DNA from: Candidatus Poribacteria bacterium
Lineage (GTDB): Bacteria; Poribacteria; WGA-4E; WGA-3G
Length of the DNA: 64,000 nt
Assembly (NCBI GenBank): GCA_022825825.1
Contig: JAJDWA010000072.1
Location: 110,387-174,386 of the forward strand
Direction: 5' to 3'
The position numbers and the translations under genes are program-made. Below the pieces are notes generated by a model. The model made no database searches, was not told the DNA's origin, and saw only the letters and a program-made list of their open reading frames with translations. Shown one piece after another: positions 1 through 8,557 of the stretch (positions within the stretch are counted from its first letter, which is position 1; every line of letters starts with the position of its first letter).

Positions 1-2
1 CC

Positions 3-209
3 CCGATTCGAGAAGCGTTAACACCGCTAAAATTTTTGTCACTATTCGTAGGTGGAAATGTGGGAGTAAAGTTGCCAAACTTACCGAGTATTCTCCCTAC
101 TATCTTACTCCTTATTGTCAGAGATTTAATACTTGTCTTTTTAGTGCCAGTATGGGCAATTGTAACTACGCGTCTCTACTTAGAAAGAGTAGAAACAAAT
201 GCTGAGTGA
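3..209 (+). CDS. C-terminal fragment of a membrane protein (MoxR-cluster neighbour)
   Basis: An open frame enters from the left edge and ends at TGA 207-209, giving about 68 residues. The visible part holds a hydrophobic stretch (ILPTILLLIVRDLILVFLVP) that reads as one or two membrane segments, followed by a short charged tail ending in ETNAE. It lies just upstream of DUF4129, DUF4350, MoxR and DUF58 genes on the same strand, and such clusters usually carry a polytopic membrane protein here. The family cannot be named from this fragment, and the true start lies outside the window. Confidence 0.6.
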   Translation, partial: PIREALTPLKFLSLFVGGNVGVKLPNLPSILPTILLLIVRDLILVFLVPVWAIVTTRLYLERVETNAE

Positions 210-232
210 GGCTAAACAAGAAGCGTATAGTA

Positions 233-282
233 GCACAATCTGTTAGATTGTGCATGTGAGTGGGCAAACTGACAGGTTGCCC
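233..282. repeat. Two short intergenic inverted repeats
   Basis: Two small hairpins stand back to back. GCACAATCT-GTT-AGATTGTGC spans 233-253, and GGGCAA...TTGCCC spans 262-282. They fill the gap between the membrane-protein stop and the DUF4129 gene. There is no T-run after either, so a terminator role is not supported. They look like members of the short palindromic elements scattered through this window. Confidence 0.55.
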
Positions 283-332
283 TACGGAATTTTAGGAAAA
301 ATGAGTGATTCTCTCTTAGAAACGGTGTCTAC

Positions 333-971
333 ATGTCTAAAAACTTGTCTGTAGCAACTTGGGTTACCATAGTGTACAGTATTAGTCTGATTATGCTTTT
401 GGCAGTAGCTGCAGAAGAGCAGACATTTCGCGATGAATTGAAGTGGAACCGTTCAGAACCCACGATTTCTTATGAAAAATACCAAAAAGAATTAGCGAAA
501 CTTTTTGAACCTGAACCTGAGTGGACTTTTAATATCAAGTACGTGCTATTTCCACTTTGCGCCATAGCACTTGGAATTGTAGTAATCTTTTTTATTAAAC
601 AAATTCGGCTGAACCTGATTCGCGAAGTGCATGACGATGAGGAATTAGAAATAGCATCAGAGCATGTGGCGACAGAAAAAGCTGCGCTGGCGCGAGCGGA
701 GACAGCAGCGGAATCGAACGACTTTCGCAGTGCACTTCGTTATCTTTATCTCTCTGCTATTTTACATCTCCAGGAACGAGGCATTCTTCCTTACGATAAA
801 AGTCTCACTAATCGTGAGTATCTTCACCAATCACAAGTAGATACTGACCTACAAACAACATTGCAGCCAGCGATTGCAGTTTTTGATGAGGTGTGGTACG
901 GATACAAACCTTGTGATGCAGAAACCGTTGCGAGTTATCGGGACCTATTACAAAAAATCTATAGCAGTTAG
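333..971 (+). CDS. DUF4129 domain membrane protein
   Basis: A 212-residue protein with an N-terminal hydrophobic segment (about residues 8-27) and a second membrane segment (about 70-90). A cytoplasmic C-terminal domain follows, with the DUF4129 pattern: FRSALRYLYLSAILHLQERG, then TNREYL, then VFDEVWYG. The family is usually found next to MoxR and DUF58 genes and is thought to take part in an envelope-associated complex; its chemistry is unknown. It is 16 bases from the DUF4350 gene, so the two are likely co-transcribed. The ATG at 333 has no strong ribosome binding site. The ATG at 301 is out of frame. Confidence 0.8.
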   Translation: MSKNLSVATWVTIVYSISLIMLLAVAAEEQTFRDELKWNRSEPTISYEKYQKELAKLFEPEPEWTFNIKYVLFPLCAIALGIVVIFFIKQIRLNLIREVHDDEELEIASEHVATEKAALARAETAAESNDFRSALRYLYLSAILHLQERGILPYDKSLTNREYLHQSQVDTDLQTTLQPAIAVFDEVWYGYKPCDAETVASYRDLLQKIYSS

Positions 972-987
972 ATGAGACAAAAACAAA

Positions 988-2097
988 ATGAGAATTCTCC
1001 AGAGATCTATTTTTATCCTGATTTTAATAACGCTAATTTGTTCACAATTTTCATGTGATATATTAGAACAAGGCAGTGTGCTCTATCGTATTTTGCGTAA
1101 ACTAAAGTTCCGTGTCACTTCAATTTCAACAGAATATCCGTCCCGCCTGAAAAATTACGATGTTTTGTTTCTGCAAGACCTTAACAAAGCACCATTAGAA
1201 ACAGAGATTAAAAATATTCAAGATTTTGTTAAAGATGGTGGCATCTTAATCGTAGGTGGCGGAAATCATCAAGCAGTGGGTAGACTTGTTGAGACGTACG
1301 GCTTAAAATTACGCAGATTAGGAAAGAGAATGGAATTTGCTCATAGAATCGGCACGGAAGCCTTTTTTTCGTTACATCCAGTTGACGAAATCCACGCACA
1401 TTCATCTTTTGTTATTGAAACTTTTGCACGAGATATCGCTGTGCTTTACGGAACAGAAAATAACGCAGTGGTTGCAACACTACGCGACGGTGAAGGGCGT
1501 GTATTCATCACGACCTCTGCGTATCTATTTAACGATGGTGGATTGCGACATAGTAACAATGCAACGTTACTCTACAACCTTATGTCAACGCTGCCCCGGA
1601 ACGCCCGCATTGGGCTTGCTGAGGGTAGATACTACACGATTGATTCAAAACCAGCGGATTCATTTACGACTCTCGTGTTCAAAACGCCCGGCGGTTTAGC
1701 TGCTGTTTATATTTGTCTTATTTTGTTTATTTTCCTCACACTCCGTGGGAGGCGGTTCGGAAAACCGTTGGATATGCGTGAGAATAATAGACGTTTGAGT
1801 TCCGAGTACGTCCACGCAATGACTAAGCTCTATCAAAAAGGTAACACGCGCATGGATATTTTACAGCATATCCGTGACAAATTCAGAGCAGATTTAGGCA
1901 TTCGTTGGCGTGTCAATCCGAATTTAGATACAGCAACCTTTTTAGAGGAATTGACACAACGCGGTGCGGTTGATGAAGAAGGTAATCTTACAAATCTTAT
2001 TCGAGACCTTGAAAGGTCTGGCAATATATCGGAGGCGCAACTGCTTGAAATAGCAAAGCGGGTTGAAGTATATCGTGAAACATCCGCTACCCGGTAG
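988..2097 (+). CDS. DUF4350 domain protein
   Basis: A 369-residue protein. Residues 1-20 form a signal anchor ending at a Cys (SQFSC), possibly a lipobox. A Rossmann-like region follows with YDVLFLQDLN and GGILIVGGGNH (about 70-95), typical of the glutamine-amidotransferase-like fold of DUF4350. A membrane segment lies near 235-255 (AAVYICLILFIFLTL), followed by a cytoplasmic helical tail. It sits between DUF4129 and MoxR, the standard place for this family. The last three bases are a TAG that belongs to a palindromic repeat element (2093-2118), so the present C-terminus may have been set by insertion of that element. Confidence 0.78.
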   Translation: MRILQRSIFILILITLICSQFSCDILEQGSVLYRILRKLKFRVTSISTEYPSRLKNYDVLFLQDLNKAPLETEIKNIQDFVKDGGILIVGGGNHQAVGRLVETYGLKLRRLGKRMEFAHRIGTEAFFSLHPVDEIHAHSSFVIETFARDIAVLYGTENNAVVATLRDGEGRVFITTSAYLFNDGGLRHSNNATLLYNLMSTLPRNARIGLAEGRYYTIDSKPADSFTTLVFKTPGGLAAVYICLILFIFLTLRGRRFGKPLDMRENNRRLSSEYVHAMTKLYQKGNTRMDILQHIRDKFRADLGIRWRVNPNLDTATFLEELTQRGAVDEEGNLTNLIRDLERSGNISEAQLLEIAKRVEVYRETSATR

Positions 2098-2118
2098 GCG
2101 AGATATCCTAACCTCGCC
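2093..2118. repeat. Palindromic GGTAGGCGAG element overlapping a stop codon
   Basis: The element starts GGTAGGCGAG and ends CCTCGCC, with near-inverted arms. The TAG stop of the DUF4350 gene (2095-2097) is bases 3-5 of the element. Relatives lie at 33249-33274 and, inverted, at 49113-49138. The rest of the gap to MoxR (2119-2209) is AT-rich with no other visible structure. Confidence 0.7.
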
Positions 2119-2209
2119 AATTTACAATATTCAAGTAATTGTGGATTTTTACTATAATTCATTTTTTACCAAAAATTTTGACTGTATAGAGGATAAAAGG
2201 CAATAAATT

Positions 2210-3163
2210 ATGGAGAATTTGGTTCAAACAGTTTTTGAGAGAATGAAACAAGAGTCGCAAAAAGTTATTGTCGGACAAACAGAACTTTTTGAACTTGTGG
2301 TCGTAGGTCTGTTCTCAGGTGGACATATCCTATTAGAAGGTGTTCCCGGTACTGCCAAAACACTCATTGCTAAAACGTTAGCGATGGTGGTATCTGGACA
2401 GTTCAGTCGTGTACAGTTTACACCTGACCTGATGCCATCTGATATTGTCGGCACAAGTGTTTATGATTTGACAACAAACCAATTTAATTTAAAGCGTGGG
2501 CCTGTTTTCACAAACGTGCTACTTGCAGATGAAATCAATCGCGCACCTGCTAAAACGCAATCAGCACTCTTAGAATGTATGGAAGAGCGACAGGTGAGCA
2601 TCGACGGTGTCCGTCACGAACTTCCTGCCCCGTTTATTGTATTAGCAACGCAAAATCCTATTGAATATGAAGGGACTTATCCGCTCCCCGAAGCGCAACT
2701 CGATCGATTCTTGTTTAAACTACACGTGGATTACCCTGGTCCAGAAGTAGAGACGCAGATTTTAATGAATTACCACCAAGGATTTGACGCTACCCGTTTA
2801 GAAGCGGTAGGCGTCGAAAACGTGCTTGATAACACATCGCTCCAAGAGTGTCAGGAAGCGATTCAGAAGATTACGGTAGAAGATTCAATCTTCAACTATA
2901 TTGTCAATTTAGCCGAGGCATCGCGTAAGTCAAGTGAGTTAGTGTTAGGCGGGAGTCCGCGTGCTTCAATCGCGCTTTTGTTAGCAAGCAAAACTTATGC
3001 TGCGTTACAAGGACGCGATTATATTCTGCCTGACGATGTGAAATACTTGGCACCCCATGTCTATCGGCATCGTATTCTACTGAAACCCGATGCTGAAATT
3101 GAAGGGTTAACCTCGGACGATATAATTGACCGACTACTTGCCGAGGTAGAGATTCCTCGTTAA
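2210..3163 (+). CDS. MoxR-family AAA+ ATPase
   Basis: A 317-residue cytoplasmic ATPase, the usual length for MoxR/RavA-type AAA+ proteins. The Walker A motif is EGVPGTAKT (about 40-48) and the Walker B is [11 protein letters not shown] (about 102-112). [14 protein letters not shown] and sensor 1 [19 protein letters not shown] follow, and the C-terminal lid contains GGSPRAS. MoxR ATPases act as chaperones that mature or regulate vWA-containing partners. The partner here is almost certainly the DUF58 protein encoded 8 bases downstream. The start is the ATG at 2210 after an AAAAGGC-like site. Confidence 0.93.
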   Translation: MENLVQTVFERMKQESQKVIVGQTELFELVVVGLFSGGHILLEGVPGTAKTLIAKTLAMVVSGQFSRVQFTPDLMPSDIVGTSVYDLTTNQFNLKRGPVFTNVLLADEINRAPAKTQSALLECMEERQVSIDGVRHELPAPFIVLATQNPIEYEGTYPLPEAQLDRFLFKLHVDYPGPEVETQILMNYHQGFDATRLEAVGVENVLDNTSLQECQEAIQKITVEDSIFNYIVNLAEASRKSSELVLGGSPRASIALLLASKTYAALQGRDYILPDDVKYLAPHVYRHRILLKPDAEIEGLTSDDIIDRLLAEVEIPR

Positions 3164-3171
3164 AAAAAAAG

Positions 3172-4527
3172 ATGCATATAAGCAAACGTTTCCTCATTTT
3201 TCTGCTTCCGACAGCCATCCCAATTGTGCTCTACACTGTCTCACCGAACCTTTTATTCATCGGTGGGGCTTATCTGGTGTTGTTATTTATCGTCGGTATC
3301 ATAGACTATGTTACGAACCCTCTATTTGAAAAAGTTGAAGCCCATCGAGAGATGAATTCTAAATTTTCGTTGGGAGTAGAGAACGTAGTGAAGCTACGAA
3401 TTGTCAACCGTTCACGCCATCAGTTAAGGATACGTCTTAAAGACGATTTTCCTGACGAATTGCTACATGAGAAAGTGACTTATGATTGCCGCGTTTCACC
3501 TATGGATCGCGTGGATGTGTCTTACCATCTCACACCGTTGCGGCGGGGTATCTATCAGTTTGGAGACATTCATGTGCGGTGTTTAGGCGTATTAGGTTTT
3601 GTCGTCCGCCAACGTCGGATAACAGCGGAGACAAAAATAAAGGTTTATCCGAATTTACAAGCAGTCCGCCAGTATGAACTCTTAGTGAAACGTGGCATGC
3701 TCCACCGTATGGGACTAAAGAATTCACGACAATTTGGTGAAGGTACGGAGATGGAAAGGTTGCGCGAATATTCCCCCGATGACGACTTTCGACGTATAGA
3801 TTGGAATGCCACCGCGCGCCACCGCAAACCGATTGTGCGAGAATTTGAGACCGAACGGAGTCAAGATGTTGTCATCATGTTGGACACCGGTAGACTGATG
3901 GCTTCTCCCATTCTTTTAGAAACGTCTGAAGGACCTGATGCTGAATCAAGATCACAAAAGGCAATGTTAAAGTTGGATTACGCTATCAATACTACTTTGA
4001 TGGCTGCCCATGTCTCAACTTTGAAAGGCGATAAGGTCGGGTTAATTGCTTTTGCGGATACCGTTCACCAATATCTTGCACCAAATCCCGGAAAGAAACA
4101 GTTTCTTACGATGTTAGAAACGATCTACGCGCTACCTGTTCATCCAGTAGAACCAGACTTTGAATCGGCGTTCACCTATCTCGCTTCAAAACAGCGAAAA
4201 CGTGCCCTCATTATACTTTTTACTGACATTCTTGACAAAGATTCTGCTGAAGGAATAGCCGCTTATGTTGCACAATTCTCCAGACATCATCTTGTCGTTT
4301 GCGTGACATTAACAGATTCTGGTATTGTTGAATTGGCTGATCAGAAGCCATCTAATTCTAAGTCGGTCTATCAGAAAGCAATCGCAGAACGACTATTGCA
4401 GGAAAAACACGCAACTTTAGAGATTTTACGTCGTCAAGGTGTTATCACGATTGATGTGCCTGCACATCAGTTGACAATGGCGGTGATAAATAAATATTTA
4501 GAATTAAAGGCGAAATCTAAGATATAG
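3172..4527 (+). CDS. DUF58 / vWA-like protein
   Basis: A 451-residue protein with two N-terminal membrane segments (about 5-45) and an immunoglobulin-like middle region. The DUF58 core is GEGTEMERLREYSPDD..RRIDWNATAR (about 185-215). The vWA-like domain contains VVIMLDTGRLM (a MIDAS-type DxG variant) and ALIILFTDILD. DUF58 proteins pair with MoxR ATPases in envelope stress and surface assembly. Only 8 bases separate it from the moxR stop, so translation is probably coupled. Confidence 0.9.
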   Translation: MHISKRFLIFLLPTAIPIVLYTVSPNLLFIGGAYLVLLFIVGIIDYVTNPLFEKVEAHREMNSKFSLGVENVVKLRIVNRSRHQLRIRLKDDFPDELLHEKVTYDCRVSPMDRVDVSYHLTPLRRGIYQFGDIHVRCLGVLGFVVRQRRITAETKIKVYPNLQAVRQYELLVKRGMLHRMGLKNSRQFGEGTEMERLREYSPDDDFRRIDWNATARHRKPIVREFETERSQDVVIMLDTGRLMASPILLETSEGPDAESRSQKAMLKLDYAINTTLMAAHVSTLKGDKVGLIAFADTVHQYLAPNPGKKQFLTMLETIYALPVHPVEPDFESAFTYLASKQRKRALIILFTDILDKDSAEGIAAYVAQFSRHHLVVCVTLTDSGIVELADQKPSNSKSVYQKAIAERLLQEKHATLEILRRQGVITIDVPAHQLTMAVINKYLELKAKSKI

Positions 4528-4619
4528 CGAAACCGATAATTGTCAAAAGAGGCAAACAATATACAGAGCGTGGAAAATCGGGCGGACAAAGCCCTCCTAC
4601 AACAAAGATAATGAGAAGA

Positions 4620-5567
4620 TTAGCTGGTTTTAGTGGGTTTCATCCCAAAGAGATAGGTGAATAGGACTACTCCTGTTATAGCACCAAAACCGATTTTGAC
4701 AGCGTTTGATAACTTAGAAGGCGACACAAAACCTTCTATAGTCCCTGCCACGATAAGCAAAACTACACACCCACCAAGCATCTGAATTGCAGTTCTCGCG
4801 GCATTTATCAAAGCACGTTTTCGCGTGTATCGTGATGGTGCGATAAGTGAATATCCTAATTTCATGCCTGCCCCGCCAGCGATAAAAATAGTTGTGAGTT
4901 CAATATAGCCGTGTGGTGACACAAACGACCAGAGTGCTAACGCAACGCCGTTGACATGACACAACCCCGCAACAGCACCGATAAGAATCCCATTGTAAAC
5001 TAAAATATAGACACTGCCCACCATAAACATAATGCCCGCAGCAAATGCCAGGAACGCTACTCGAATATTATTCGTCATCACAAAGGAAGCAAATAGATTT
5101 CTGTTTTCTGCAGATGTGTTATTCCATGCACCGCTACCCAACTGTTTGATGTGTTCCAAGGTGTCTTCAGGCACAAGTGTTTCAGCAAATTCGGGAGTTC
5201 TCAAGGCACTCCAATACGCACCTGCAAACGCAATGGTGAACATAAGGAAAGCTGCGCCAACAAAATAGATATTTTCTCGGAACACTTGTGGAAAGCCGTG
5301 CCGAAGAAACTGCCAAAGTGATCCACGTTTCAGTGGGGTAGTTTGATAAACAGTGGAATGTGCTCTTGATGCCAATTCATTCAGATATGTAACACACCGG
5401 TCCTGCGGAAAATCGCGGCGGGCTACGGCTAAATCGGACGTAACACGCCGATACAAGTATCCGAGCCGGTTGAGTTGCTGCGCATTTGCCCTTCGAGACT
5501 GATTCAACAACGCCTCTAACTCATTCCAAGTCGTCTGTTTTTTCTGAATAAATTCAGCAGTCGTCAT
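4620..5567 (-). CDS. Stage II sporulation protein M-like membrane protein
   Basis: A 315-residue protein with a soluble helical N-terminus (about 1-90) and then six or so membrane segments, including the FVSPHGYIELTTIFIAGGAG signature typical of the SpoIIM/DUF95 family. In non-sporulating bacteria this family clusters with MoxR, DUF58 and DUF4129 genes, as here, so a sporulation role is not implied. It is convergent to the DUF58 gene instead of co-directional, which is less common. The ATG is preceded by AAAGGA with good spacing. Confidence 0.88.
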   Translation of the reverse strand: MTTAEFIQKKQTTWNELEALLNQSRRANAQQLNRLGYLYRRVTSDLAVARRDFPQDRCVTYLNELASRAHSTVYQTTPLKRGSLWQFLRHGFPQVFRENIYFVGAAFLMFTIAFAGAYWSALRTPEFAETLVPEDTLEHIKQLGSGAWNNTSAENRNLFASFVMTNNIRVAFLAFAAGIMFMVGSVYILVYNGILIGAVAGLCHVNGVALALWSFVSPHGYIELTTIFIAGGAGMKLGYSLIAPSRYTRKRALINAARTAIQMLGGCVVLLIVAGTIEGFVSPSKLSNAVKIGFGAITGVVLFTYLFGMKPTKTS

Positions 5568-6115
5568 GAATTAATCCTTTCTGAAATAGAAAAATCGGAC
5601 AATTGAATGTCTCTGATTCCCAATAAAAGCAGTAAACTTTTATACCATAAAGGCAGAATAGTATAACGTGAGTTTGATAAAGCCCGTAGACTTTCTAATC
5701 CCGATTTATCACCCCGAGGTAGGCGCGTTTTGGAAACGCACCTGTCCCTGTGCTGAAGAAGACTTAACGGCGCGTTTAGATGAAGATTAATTTATTAACT
5801 CGGCAATATTTATTTTTTCCAGGCCCAGTAGGTGCGGTTTCCTAACCGCACTGGATATAATTATGAAATTACCGAAGTATTTATTTAAACTTCATGAAAA
5901 CGCGCCTACCAGGGTTGTGGACCGCTAAGTTGACGCATAAGGGGCCCGCGTCCGCTCTCCCCATCTATACTCAATCTAATTATCAAATTCACGTTAGTAT
6001 ACCATTGGACTTCTGATGCAGGACCACGATCAATAAGACCTCGGTAATGAATGATACCTATAATAAATGAGGTTCACCAAATCATTACCGAGGCTATACG
6101 CTACGATAGATTATA
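5568..6115. repeat. Gene-free stretch with nested palindromic elements (MITE-like)
   Basis: This 548-base gap holds no plausible gene. A palindrome lies at about 5718-5743 (GGTAGGCGCGTTTTGGAAAC). A 138-base element at 5769-5906 has terminal inverted repeats of about 30 bases: GGCGCGTTTAGATGAAG on the left, with its imperfect complement ending CTTCATGAAAACGCGCC on the right. A smaller GTGCGGTT-TCCT-AACCGCAC hairpin (5832-5851) sits inside it. The right flank (ACCAGGG..GTGGACCGCTAAG) matches the ends of elements at 24024-24121 and 34459-34622. No transposase is encoded. Confidence 0.7.
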
Positions 6116-6868
6116 CTACTGCTTCAGTTTACCCCATAGCACAGGCAGTTTACCTGAAGGTCCCACAGCAAGAACAGTGTTATGGATACCGTTCTCCATT
6201 ATATTCTGAATCTCTTCTTCAGATAGGGCATCATTGAAGAGACCAACTTCGTCCATTATACATGCCGATTGAAAACCAGCTCCCTTGTCAGTCGCAAGCC
6301 ATGCGGTCTGTTCCTGGTCTAAAAGTTGGAACTTTTGCACCGCCTGTGAGATTTTTTCTTCACCGTCCACGTAAATCTTCGCGGTGTTGCCATCGTAGAC
6401 ATTGGCAACGTGGTACCAGGTCCCCGCTTTGACAGTTACGCCACTACTAATGTTCCAATTATTAGTCCAAAAACGTAGCACATTTGGTCCTTCTTTATAA
6501 GGGACATAGCGATTGCCACTTTGATCCCATATAGAGAAATAGTTTTGCTGTCCGCCAATATCCGTGAACTGAAGCCATAGGATAAAGGTCATTTTGTCCT
6601 GAACGGTCCCTTTACCGATGGGAATAGTGACAGTCCCACCTTTCTTAATGCTTAGTGCCCCATCAACTTTTCCCTTAACCCAATCTGACTGAGTAGCAGT
6701 GCCTTTTTTCTCATTTCCAGACGTATCTTCAACGTCAGTACCTTTACCTTCGTCAAGTAACCATATCCCGACAATCTTCTCAGGATCAATCTGTGCATCG
6801 CTAACACTCATAAACATGCCTAATGTTAGCAGCGCACAGAGGAATGTAATAACCTTAATAATATACAT
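6116..6868 (-). CDS. Secreted LamG-fold (concanavalin A-like) protein
   Basis: A 250-residue protein with a signal peptide (residues 1 to about 25, ending SVSDA). A LamG/laminin-G-like jelly roll follows: IVGIWLLDEGKGT at the start, TWYHVANVYDGNTAKIYVDG in the middle and MDEVGLFNDALSEEEI near the end. This fold usually binds glycans or forms a surface scaffold, and no catalytic residues are obvious. The last 13 residues are GKLPVLWGKLKQ preceded by PS, matching a tail shared by four other exported proteins in this window. The start is the ATG after GGAGCAAC. It appears to be a single-gene unit. Confidence 0.85.
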   Translation of the reverse strand: MYIIKVITFLCALLTLGMFMSVSDAQIDPEKIVGIWLLDEGKGTDVEDTSGNEKKGTATQSDWVKGKVDGALSIKKGGTVTIPIGKGTVQDKMTFILWLQFTDIGGQQNYFSIWDQSGNRYVPYKEGPNVLRFWTNNWNISSGVTVKAGTWYHVANVYDGNTAKIYVDGEEKISQAVQKFQLLDQEQTAWLATDKGAGFQSACIMDEVGLFNDALSEEEIQNIMENGIHNTVLAVGPSGKLPVLWGKLKQ

Positions 6869-7045
6869 GTGTTGCTCCTTGTTTGAAAATTTGTTTTAAT
6901 TATATGTTGTTTTTGTTGCACTTGCAAATTAATTAATCGAAATCTCAATTTGCTTTTAATGTGCATTCCGCATATAATAGCAAGTAATGTTAAGAAAATT
7001 CTGTCCTACGTACTGAATTCGGAATCATACTTAAAGGAGAACAAG

Positions 7046-8083
7046 ATGTATAAGTGTGCAATTTTAGGGTGTAGAGGACGCGCTCGCGCCCATGCCCGAG
7101 CGTACGACGACGTCAAAGGTGGAAAACTCGCCGCTATCTGCGATATGAAGGAAGACCTATTGAACGGATTCGGCGATGAATTTGGAATTGATTCTCGCTA
7201 CACCGACCTTGATGAAATGCTTTCTAAGGAAAAACCCGATCTGTTACACATTGTGACAGCACCGGTGATGCGTGGTACCAATGAAAGAATTCGGTATCCG
7301 TTATTGAATCAGGCATCAGAGAACGGTGTTCCGGCAGTGATTATTGAAAAGCCGATCGCTGTTGAGAGCGAAGATTGGCGGCAAATCTATGAACTTTCCA
7401 AACGCACCAAAACGAAGATTGCTATCAATACACAACTCAACTTTCATCCCAAAAACCTTGAATTGAAACGGGATGTAGCAGAAGGCAAAATCGGTGCGAT
7501 TAAATTCATTGAAGCAAGCGCACGGAACCCACCTGTAGACCAAGCACCACACGTGCTGCAGTTAGTCTCTTCTTACATTGACAATTCCCAACCGGTAAAA
7601 GTGATGGGGCAAATCGCAGGTGCCGGTAATTTGGATGGGGCACAACCCTCACCTGCAAACGCTACAGGGTTAGTCACTTATGCAAACGGCGTGCAAACTT
7701 CAGTCGCCTTCGGACCAGAGATGGCACCACGTGTGAGCGAAGGAACCGGAAATAATCAGCACAAACGTGTCTGTGTTTTTGGTGAAAAAGGGTTTGTCCA
7801 CTGGCGTTTTAGTAGTTGGGAACGTTACACGCCAAAAGGCGGTTATGAAGGGGGTCCCCTCGGTTACGGCAACCAAAATTCAGTTTCACAAACCAATTTA
7901 ACAGAGGCTATGTTTGAATGGCTTGACGATGAAAGCAAGGTGCACCCGACAAACCTACCGCAATCTCTCGCGGAATTCAATCTGCTCCTCGGAATCTACT
8001 ATAGTGGTTTAACTAATACCGTCATTGAACTTCCATTTGATCCACCAGATGGATTGATGGACATGTTCAGAGAACAGCTTTAA
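7046..8083 (+). CDS. Gfo/Idh/MocA family oxidoreductase
   Basis: A 345-residue NAD(P)-dependent sugar-type oxidoreductase. The N-terminal Rossmann motif is GCRGRAR, a variant of GxGxxG. The family EKP motif appears as IIEKPIAVES (about residue 100), followed by the alpha/beta dimerisation and substrate domain. The substrate cannot be deduced. I chose the ATG at 7046 over the longer upstream frame because AAAGGAG precedes it at good spacing and the Rossmann strand (YKCAILGC) begins right after it. It stands alone between a LamG gene and a repeat element. Confidence 0.86.
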   Translation: MYKCAILGCRGRARAHARAYDDVKGGKLAAICDMKEDLLNGFGDEFGIDSRYTDLDEMLSKEKPDLLHIVTAPVMRGTNERIRYPLLNQASENGVPAVIIEKPIAVESEDWRQIYELSKRTKTKIAINTQLNFHPKNLELKRDVAEGKIGAIKFIEASARNPPVDQAPHVLQLVSSYIDNSQPVKVMGQIAGAGNLDGAQPSPANATGLVTYANGVQTSVAFGPEMAPRVSEGTGNNQHKRVCVFGEKGFVHWRFSSWERYTPKGGYEGGPLGYGNQNSVSQTNLTEAMFEWLDDESKVHPTNLPQSLAEFNLLLGIYYSGLTNTVIELPFDPPDGLMDMFREQL

Positions 8084-8557
8084 TAACAGTAGTAGGCACA
8101 CTCCGCTGTACCGCAACTCAAAGGTATAAAATGAGTAGGCGCGTTTACATGAAGATTAATTTATTATGGTGAAACCAATAATTATTTGGACACTACGGTC
8201 GGTGCGATTTCCTAATCGTACCCGACGGGTCTGGGAAATGGTGTGGTTAGGAAACCGCCCCTACCAGGAGAGTGTCACATATTTTTAGGTTGGACTATAA
8301 TTCGGTAATGTTCTATTTATATGAGGTGGGTGTACCGCCTGCTGACGAGGCGGGGAATGCCTAAAGACAAATGCGCCAAATCAACGGTATGAATCATGGA
8401 GCATGCCACACGCGCATGCTTCTTTAGGCATTCCCCGTCCGGCATTCGCCATGATTCATACCGTTGATTTCTTGATTTCTTCCTAACCTCGTCAAATGAC
8501 CGAAATATTTTCTTAAACTTCATCACAGCGCGCCTACAGTAGAAAGAAGAATTAACC
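8084..8557. repeat. Gene-free stretch with a 403-base composite inverted-repeat element
   Basis: The element spans about 8135-8537. Its left end is GTAGGCGCGTTTACATGAAG, and its right end is an imperfect complement (CTTCATCACAGCGCGCCTAC). These are the same terminal repeats as the 138-base element at 5769-5906, with extra material inside. The insert includes an interleaved set of inverted repeats at 8352-8470 and a 19-base word at 8401-8419 that recurs inverted at 23999-24017. The short reading frames here are repeat-derived. The element ends about 20 bases before the next gene. Confidence 0.7.

Noticed and set aside
1337..1699. A 120-residue plus-strand frame inside the DUF4350 gene
   Set aside because: It overlaps a well-supported gene in another frame and shows no family signature.
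4620..5567. True sporulation function for the SpoIIM-like gene
   Set aside because: The family is common in non-sporulating bacteria beside MoxR/DUF58 genes, and no other sporulation gene is present.
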